Origin: Hydractinia symbiolongicarpus
Lineage: Eukaryota > Cnidaria > Hydrozoa > Anthoathecata > Hydractiniidae
Assembly (NCBI RefSeq): GCF_029227915.1
Contig: NC_079879.1
Location: 9,858,001-9,922,000 of the forward strand
Direction of reading: 5' to 3'
Length of the DNA: 64,000 nt
Part shown: piece after piece, positions 56,300-64,000 of the stretch
How positions within the stretch are numbered: position 1 is the first letter of the stretch
Layout: each line of letters opens with the position of its first letter
The notes under the pieces: generated by a model
The model's input: the letters and a program-made list of their open reading frames with translations, nothing else
Databases searched by the model: none
What the model was told of the DNA's origin: nothing
Made by a program: the position numbers and the translations under genes

Positions 56300-57845
56300 T
56301 CACAATAAATGACAGAAAATATGAAACTTACCACATAACCCGCACCACAATATAACCCATACCAACGGTGGAAGTCGTAAAAATCAACTTATACCTGGCA
56401 GGTTATATACCGGGAAATACATAAGGAACCATAAGAAAAATTGTCCTGCAGTGACAAATTTATAGCCTGCTTTCAAATAAATTATATATAGGCCTATCTA
56501 CTAAAAGAATTTGAAAGTCCACTAGAATATTTTAATTTTCCAAAAAAATCTGTTTTAGCTTTTTTGAAATGTCTCACTTTTTAAAGAAGATCAAGTGTAA
56601 AGCTGAAGTTTTGTAAACTTTTAAAAATACACTTATAGCAACCTCAAGGCTGAAATCAGAGTTGCTTATAAAAAGTGTATATTCCATTCACTTTATCTAC
56701 AAAACATAAAATGTGGGAATTTAATGTAAACATTCTTTATGCCTCCTTTTTATGCACCTGTATGATTAAGAAAGCTTTCGGGATGGCTTTATCTTTTTTA
56801 AAAAAATACGTTGTACGTGCTAAATCTATTTCACCTTTTTTGTCTAAGAAACAATACACCTACTAGGGTACAATGCAAATTAATACATCCCACCAGGGTA
56901 CTATGTCCATCTATACATACACAATACACCTCTGCTAGTAATTAGTACATTATAACATTAACAATGCATTGCTGTAGGTCAATTACCTGAACCTTATTAA
57001 TCCAATTTTTAAAAGTAAGTTAATCACAAAGTAATTCTTTTGTATTATCAATTTTCGTGTGCATTTTAATTATTGTTTTAGCCTGATACTTTTTATTTAA
57101 AGCCTAGTCTAGTATAAGACATCATAAATAAATAAATATCACAGTGTACTTTATAACTTTGGGTTGTGAGCCATAATACTGTGGTGCAATGTTAAAGTTG
57201 TGTTTTTGTGGTTATAAACCTGCACATGTCAAATCTTTTCAGTATTTTTATAATCCTTGTGTGAAAGTGAGAGAGATTGGATTTTAAGAAGTGTGGAGTT
57301 ATTGATTTTAGTGTAAACTGCTGCTTATTAGGTTCAGTTTAACAACCTGGACAATTAAATATCCTTAAGGGAAGGAAAGTCCACTTTTTATAAATGCTGC
57401 TTTTTCCATGTTTTCCATATCACTAGTGTAAGCTAATTGAATAACACAAAAATAATAATTTTAATTTGCTTTTCACCCTACAAGAAAATTTTATGTTATA
57501 ATCAATTTTTAATGTCCCCACAAAAGTAACTGTGGGAACATTATGAAAACTGTATTTGAAAATGAGAAGGTTTTAGGTTAGGTTACTTATCACTATTTTA
57601 TTTTTTAGAAAATATTTAATAGGGCGCTCTCCATACACAATAAAAATGTAAATTTAGCATTTACAAAATTTGTATAAATAAGTTTTTTTTTCCTTAAGGA
57701 CACGTTTACAACCTTTAAGTTCAAGTACATAAGCACTACCATGACAACTGATAAAAAAATGCACATTTTATTGCTCCCTAATCTTTCTTTTATTTTTAGA
57801 AAATATAATATTAAACTTCATTGAAATAAAGTTTTCTAACTCTAA
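56300..57845. other. Upstream region of the GRDP-like gene
   Basis: No supported gene. The frame at 56675-56866 looks random. The last 100 bases before the start at 57846 are AT-rich, with a TTTTATTTTTAG stretch at about 57790 that could be an acceptor for a non-coding first exon. No clear TATA box was identified. Confidence 0.3.
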
Positions 57846-60800
57846 ATGGGAAATAAATCTACTAAGAGTGATGTCAAAGAAGTTAAACTTCTGTCTAACA
57901 TAGATTTGATTTCAGCTGCCCAGGCTGAATATGATTTTCTTCGACTTGTTGACAAGCATCCAGCGTTATATAGCACCACTGTTTTAAAGAATGCTATGCA
58001 TCGTTACGAAACCTACTGGTTGCCATTAATAGCAGAGCATGATGACTTCCTTCCTGCTCCCTTGGACATTGAATGGATTTGGCATTGTCATATTTTAAAT
58101 CCAAGAGTTTACGTCAAGGATTGTGAAAAGATTGTTAACAAAGTTATTGATCATCGTCCTATGATGCTTATTAAAGAAAAGTTGCAAAAGTCTAAAGAAT
58201 TATGGCATAAAAAATATCCTGAAGTAACATTTGATGCTATTATAAGCACTAACTCTCCTCCACTGCTGTATAGTGAACCTTTACAACAAAAGAGCACGTA
58301 TGATGTTGTTAAAGCAGCTCAACGACAGAGAGTGTTTAATTATAATTCTTCATTCCCTCATTTCAGAGATGCTACCTTTTTAAGGAATGCTGTGTCGAGA
58401 TACTTAACTATGCTTGAAATAATGAGAGACAATCCAAAAAATTTTGTGGTACCTTGTTATGATAATGATCTAATATGGCATACACACCAACTGTTTGTTA
58501 CATATTACCAATCAGATACTGTATCAATATTAGGGAGAGTTCTTGGTCATGACGACTCGACGAGTGACCGAACACCTGGCTCACAGTTAGAGAGTGGCAC
58601 AAGTGCTACTAAAAAACTATGGAAAAATATAGGTAAAAGTTTTGGAGTGCCTGGTGGAATGTACCGAGGAGAACCTCCTGTTCCTGACATTCAAAACTCA
58701 AATGATGTTTTTGGTATTGCTAGTAAGGTGAGTTCGGTTGCTAGTAGTAAAATATTTTAATTTGTTTTTTTCTGTTTGTTTGATAAAAAACCTCTTTAAG
58801 TGTAATTATAGTTTTTCATGATTTTGACCAATTAAAAAATTGCAATGTCACAGTTGTTATTATTCTGGCTAGAATTGAATAGTTCTTGGTCATGAGGCAA
58901 AGTTTTCTGCAATATATATGTATACTATAAATATTTGTAAAAGAACATTTTCACAGTGCTTTAAAAATTTATTGACAAAAATTAATTTCCTTGAACTAAT
59001 CGTCATTTTTAATTTGTTATGAGTTTTTTAAGTCTGTTTTGGTGCTACACAAGGTGAGTTTTATAACATCAAGAATAATTAAAGGGAAGCCCTTTATGCG
59101 CCTTTCTTTGATGCCATTTAGGGTGTCTTTTAGAAAATCAAACTGATTGTGGAACGAGTTTTATATTTTATATTTAAAATAAGTTGTATATAATCATTTC
59201 TTTGTTTTACCTACAACCGATTAATGCATTTTTATGGTTTTGCACATTTTCGTAGAATTGTTATTTTCTTTTAATATAGACTTTAAATATCCACCTGAAG
59301 TCTATAAAACTTCATGATGTCACCAACGCAGAAGGGAATTTTTATCTCAAAATTGTCAAAATAGCATTACCTGAAACATCGGCTAAAGACGTGGAAATAT
59401 TTGAGAATCTTGACTTTAAAAAAGATGATGACAATGCATTAGTTTGCCAGTGCCTTGGTAAGTGTTAACCTTAGCTTTTCGCAAATAATTATGTGGTAAA
59501 GTCTTAATTTTAAATGCATGTGATGAAGTTCTTACAGACAACACAGTATTTTAATTACGTGCAAAATGCCAGTAGCCTTCTGCTAAATTTAGATTTCTGT
59601 GCATAATAAAGTGTTTTTCTAATATGCATAGGTATCCAAACTAAAGCATTATGAGTGTTATTAAATCTTTTGTCACAAATTCACTCCATTCATTAAGTTT
59701 TTCCTCTTTTCCCTTTTCGTTAAAAAATTCCATAAATACCTTTGACAATGTAAGATTTAATTTTGTTATTTGAACATATACACCCCCTATTTTTTTCTCA
59801 CCTAATTTTTTAAAAAAACAATGCGTATTTGTGAACTTTTTTAAAACTTTTGATAACGGCACGAACAAAAAAGTTGTTAACCATACATTTCTAAAAGTTC
59901 TCTGTAAATTTATATTTTAAAAACCGACATATTTTTGTGTTGCCTATAATATTTGTCTTTATAGTACTTAAAAATTAATCAAGTATAAAAATATTTAGCA
60001 TGATTTGTGTAAGACTGGCTATATATTTAATTTTTACAGTTTGTTTCCTGGAATATATCTCCGAAAATGTTTAAACAAAATGGCACAGTTTTCTTAAAGA
60101 ACAAAAATGGTTAAAATACACTCCTTTTTCAAGATTTACGGCGACTACCAGACATGTCTGCTGCAGTTGATTGTATTTGACTGTCTTTTGCAGAATATTT
60201 CTTACAACCCACAGCCGTTTAAACTGCAATTCCACCTAAATTTCCCAGTTCATCAGACAAGTAAAGCTAGTTATACTATATTGTTTTCGGCTGGTGCAGA
60301 AACTAATTTTAAAACTGCATTATAAAGCTAAAAGTATGCTTAAAACGTCATAACTATGCTTGAAATATCTTCAGGAAAGACTGCGTATTTTATGATCCCA
60401 GGTTTTTTATAACCTTTTTTAATTTCAGACGTTTAAAAGAGACTTCATTATGTAACTATGCAAAAACTATTAGTGATCCATTTACTCTTGTTTGGCCTTA
60501 ACTAAACTTTATTATTTTTCAACATAATCAGCTATTTTTATTAGATTACCAACTGTCAGTATGGATTTAAAAAAACTGCTAATATATACCTGTAATATTA
60601 AGAGTGGATTATATGTATAGGTTAATAATATTTTCATAGATATAATGTGATAACTGTTTTGTTTCACTTTAGGTATTTTTATTTCATTTTTAGGTGAATT
60701 TTTACTTGAAACTGAAAAACACAAAGGCATCAAAATTACTTTCCTCGACGAAACAAACGAGTATAGCACGATTCTTACAGTATTTGATTTATGTTCAAAT

Positions 60801-61817
60801 AACGAAAAAAATCAAATATTAGACTTTCAATTCAAAGAGGAATCGAAAGAGCTTGCTAAAAATGGTAGTCTTTGTTTTAAGCACACCATCATAGAAGATA
60901 ATAATCACACTTTTTTAATTAAAGAAGTATCACGTGTTGTAAACAAGGCTGATCACGTAAAAAACGTTGTAAGTTGTATTTCGGTTGTTTCAGGAAATAC
61001 TGTGCACCAAGAGTCTGTCCCTTGTCAGTATCTTGAAAATGTTTTCCACACAGACAAAGCGGAGAATGTTTTTACTTTGAGAGTTATACATTGTCAAGAA
61101 CCATCTATATCTGTGGTGGAGATTTTGGATAAAAGGGGTGTGGCTGTTGCTACCTCGCATACTATTGGTAGTTTTCAATTACCAACTCCATCTCAAGTTG
61201 CGGATGACGAGAAATGTTTTGTCCACACTAAAGCTTTTGAACGTGCTATGCTGATTAGAGGAAGAAAAGGCGATTGGGCAATTTTGAAATCCAGTTGGGT
61301 TGGGTATCGTGAGGGCCAGGACAATGCAAAAACTGTCCCCGGAAATTTAAAATTATCCCTATTTGTTTTGGACGGTAAGGATTCTGCATGGCATCCTATT
61401 AGTACTTCTAAAAACTTGATAGGCTTCGAATGGTCAATCGAAGGCTCTGCTGGTTGTGTTGATTTAGAATCTGGAACGATAAACTTATCTGAATGTTCGA
61501 AAAATATTGCAGAATATGCATGTTTAGCTTGTTCAATAGCAGTGTCCTTTCTACTTTGTCAACCCAGACGACCACCAACTGAAGTAAACAACGTTGTGAT
61601 GCCTTATGCTAACGTTGCTGATGTTGAACCAAGCTTTGATATAGACACGATGAAGCTTTTAGTAAGAGTTGGTTTGTATTCTACCACGCTACCACGTTGG
61701 TATCATACCACATGTAAGGGTGATTCCATGTATCAGTTTCCTCCAGAATGCATAAAAAATTGTCAGTCTGTTTTTTGGGGCGACTTTGGCTATATCTATC
61801 GAAAAATGGATAGCTGA
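57846..61817 (+). CDS. GRDP-like (DUF1399) protein, three exons, 727 residues
   Basis: Exons are 57846-58727, 59280-59457 and 60694-61817 with GT/AG borders; phases agree and no stop occurs. The N-terminal 294 residues hold the GRDP-like (PF07173 type) domain with two related cores: PLDIEWIWHCHILNPRVYVK (about residue 75) and NDLIWHTHQLFVTYYQSDT (about residue 210). The middle (IHLKSIKLHDVTNAEGNFYL and on) looks like a beta-sandwich, perhaps C2-like. The C-terminal part includes WHPISTSKNLIGFEWSIEG and a terminus ending YRKMDS. The glycine-rich tail of the plant GRDP proteins is absent. The start MGNKST fits N-myristoylation. Plant members are linked to development and stress; the animal function is not known to me. 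Candidate AATAAA signals lie at 62331 and about 62534. A paralogue follows at 63448. Confidence 0.85.
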
Positions 61818-63447
61818 GGTGATGTAAAGTTGTGTGCACCGTATGCTTTGAATAAGACCTGGGAAGTTTATTAAAATTGATATTTTTATTCTTCTCTTTC
61901 CTCTCACCAATGGAATACACACTATTCATATAATATCTACATCATCATCAATGTCATCGTCAGTTAAGTTGTCACTGTCTTTCAATATAAATATTTTTCT
62001 AAAACTTAGAATCCAGGAGCTTCTAATAGAGGATAAAAAGGTGCTTTTATTTGACACATACTGTTACATGAAAATGTTTTTAAAATTTTTGTGTAGTGCA
62101 CCTGTTGCTTGAAAAGTTGTATGTCCCAGTTTTAAATTAGTTATAGATCAGTTACAATTAGTACTCAAAAAAAAATTTCCAGAAAAGAAATATTAGATTA
62201 AACAAAATGCTTAACAACGTAAGAAATATTGTAGGCTCGAATGTATTTTTTAAGAAACATTAGCCTAACTTGCAAAACCAGTTTCTTGAAAGTAAAGTGT
62301 ATACTAATGAAGCGAGTACTCGAAGCCTTTAATAAAGAATACGTCAAACTATTGTTAGGTGTCTTGTTAGAAAAATTTACTGATCATCGAGTCAAGCCAA
62401 TATCCTTGCTGCTGTAATATTTATTGCGTGTGTCTCTTTGTTGAAAACGAGCCTCTACTGTTATAAATGTAATTTTTAGAATTTTTATTGAATATGAATT
62501 TATGGTACTATTTAAACATTTTATAAAATCTGTAAATAAATTTTTATTTGTAGTTTATTAATTTTTTTTATTTTTATTTATTATTATTGCTAAGGCACGA
62601 ATTTTTTATATATCTACAGAAATAATACCAATTCTTTATTCCTTATATTAATACTTTGTGGTCAGCAAAAAGCATCAACTTAATATCCATCGACCGAAAG
62701 TTAGAAAAGAAAACAAAGAAACTTAGACTATAAGCGGCAAGAACAAGGGAAACAAGAGGTCCAAAGAAAACGAGCAATTTGTGTTATTTTTAAACGTTTA
62801 ATTGTTTGTTCCCATTGGGTATGGCGTGTTTTATTTATATTTGAACGTTGAATATTTTAAAGCAATTAGTGTGGAATTGCGAGTTTTCAATTTTGTATTT
62901 CAACTCTTTAATCTTTGTCTGTGATAATCTAATCAAAAATCTAGCAGTAGCACCAGAATTGAAAAATGGTTGTAGTTGTACAGTGCAGAATGCAATAAGT
63001 TATGATATGCTGGATGGCATAATTACTGTGAAAAATTTTTGTTTTACTATTTGGGAAATTGTCACGAAGCAAATTGTGAATTTTAACTGGAAAGAAAAAC
63101 ATGTGGCGAATTGAAAATACTGAATGTGATGACTCTTTTGGGTATTATAAACGAGGCAGTTATTTTGAATTCTTTCAAGTAATAAGTTTTTCTGAGAATA
63201 AACACTGAGGATTGCGTTCTGATTGGTTAAAAGTTTACAGCGAAATCTTCCGCTGCTAAAAAGTAGCAACTGTTTCTACTTTGCAAAGAAACCAGTTTTT
63301 TAAATCAAAATACATACAAACACTGCTAAAATACATTTCACCGGCGAGTTCTCCGTCTTATTCGCTTCGTGAAAATCCCCCTTAACGTTCTTTTCCTTTT
63401 TTCAACAGTATTTATATAAAAAAAACTCATTTTCCTGGAAACTGCAT
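61818..63447. other. Spacer between the two GRDP-like genes
   Basis: It holds the 3' flank of the first gene, with AATAAA at 62331 and near 62534, and AT-rich sequence. The frame at 62848-63114 and its antisense have no support. Nothing else is seen. Confidence 0.5.
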
Positions 63448-64000
63448 ATGGGAAATAAACTATTCAAGCTGCCATCCGAAATTGATTTAATCGTTGCCAG
63501 TCAAGCTGAATATGATTTTCTTCGCTTCGTCGATCAACATCCGACATTATACAGCACGAGCGTTCTTCAAAACGCTTTGTATCGGTACGAGAAATATTGG
63601 CTACCATTAGCAGCTAACCACGATGGCAATGCTTTGCGAGCTCCGTTAGATATACAATGGATCTGGCATTGCCATATCTTAACTCCTGACTACAGAAAAG
63701 ATTGTGAAAAAATCGTCAACAAAATTGTTGATTATTCTCCTATGGTGTTTATTGGAAAAGATGAAGGTGAGAATGAGTCGAGAAGTTTATGGGAGCAAAA
63801 GTATCCTCAAGTACCCTACGATGCTGATCTGGGTAGTAACAATCCAGTTTTGTTGTGTGAGGATGGGTATGTTCGAAAAAGTACCTGTGATCTTATTAGT
63901 GTGGCAACACATCAAAGGATATTTAATTACAGCGTATCATTACCACATTACAGGGATAAACAGTTCTTAAAAAATGCCATGGCAAGATATAGTATTATGT
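63448..64000 (+). CDS. Second GRDP-like gene, 5' part only
   Basis: From the ATG at 63448 the frame is open to the window end (184 codons). It is parallel to the first gene: IDLIVASQAEYDFLRFVDQH, PLDIQWIWHCHILTPDYRKD, then RIFNYSVSLPHYRDKQFLKN. Identity to the first gene is high in these blocks and low between them (an insertion DEGENES and a changed loop). The start MGNKLFK lacks the Ser/Thr at position 6 that favours myristoylation in the first protein. Same strand, about 1.6 kb apart: a tandem duplication. The rest lies outside the window. Confidence 0.85.
   Translation, partial: MGNKLFKLPSEIDLIVASQAEYDFLRFVDQHPTLYSTSVLQNALYRYEKYWLPLAANHDGNALRAPLDIQWIWHCHILTPDYRKDCEKIVNKIVDYSPMVFIGKDEGENESRSLWEQKYPQVPYDADLGSNNPVLLCEDGYVRKSTCDLISVATHQRIFNYSVSLPHYRDKQFLKNAMARYSIM

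Noticed and set aside
61681-61929. Minus-strand frames over the end of the first GRDP-like gene
   Set aside because: Shadows of the real plus-strand coding exon.

Overview
This is AT-rich eukaryotic DNA. Genes are split by introns with ordinary GT/AG borders, intergenic stretches are long, and decayed mobile elements dominate. The relics (Polinton/adintovirus-like genes, MSV199-type protein, THAP element, Crypton-like tyrosine recombinase, CR1-like LINE) together with a GRDP-like gene pair and a glycine amidinotransferase fit an early-branching animal, most likely a cnidarian and possibly a hydrozoan. That placement is inference; no species can be named from the sequence alone.

Layout. 1-9.6 kb: a degraded Polinton/adintovirus-like integrated element with capsid-like, packaging-ATPase-like, MSV199-like, retroviral-type integrase and truncated family B polymerase genes plus several unrecognised genes, all broken. 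9.6-11.8 kb: repeats. 11.8-13.5 kb and 19.76-23.13 kb: two minus-strand genes for single-pass membrane proteins with the same exon phases. The second is fully readable: signal peptide, ten-cysteine Ly6/uPAR domain, membrane helix, poly-Q linker and a cytoplasmic tail with about five copies of a ~24-residue unit carrying YEVP (YxxP) tyrosines. Between them lies a decayed transposon-derived gene (14.9-17.1 kb). 27.2-28.1 kb: a broken tyrosine recombinase. 31.8-42.9 kb: a Helitron nest, including six elements joined head to tail without a spacer base (32731-40939). 44.9-47.4 kb: glycine amidinotransferase (GATM/AGAT) in five visible exons, with an inverted pair of tRNA-like SINEs in intron 3. 49.5-50.3 kb: an 815-bp P-like element with terminal inverted repeats holding two first exons that point towards each other. 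52.4-53.3 kb: a ~53-bp minisatellite. 53.9-56.2 kb: a LINE relic. 57.8-61.8 kb: a three-exon GRDP-like (DUF1399) gene, followed at 63.4 kb by the start of a tandem paralogue that runs off the window.

The host genes with good support are GATM, the two GRDP-like genes and the two membrane proteins. The strongest candidate for something undescribed is the Ly6 / poly-Q / repeated-YxxP receptor family: a small duplicated locus (two genes plus a decayed third fragment) whose architecture looks like a surface recognition module coupled to an SH2-type signalling tail. The second is the Helitron concatemer.
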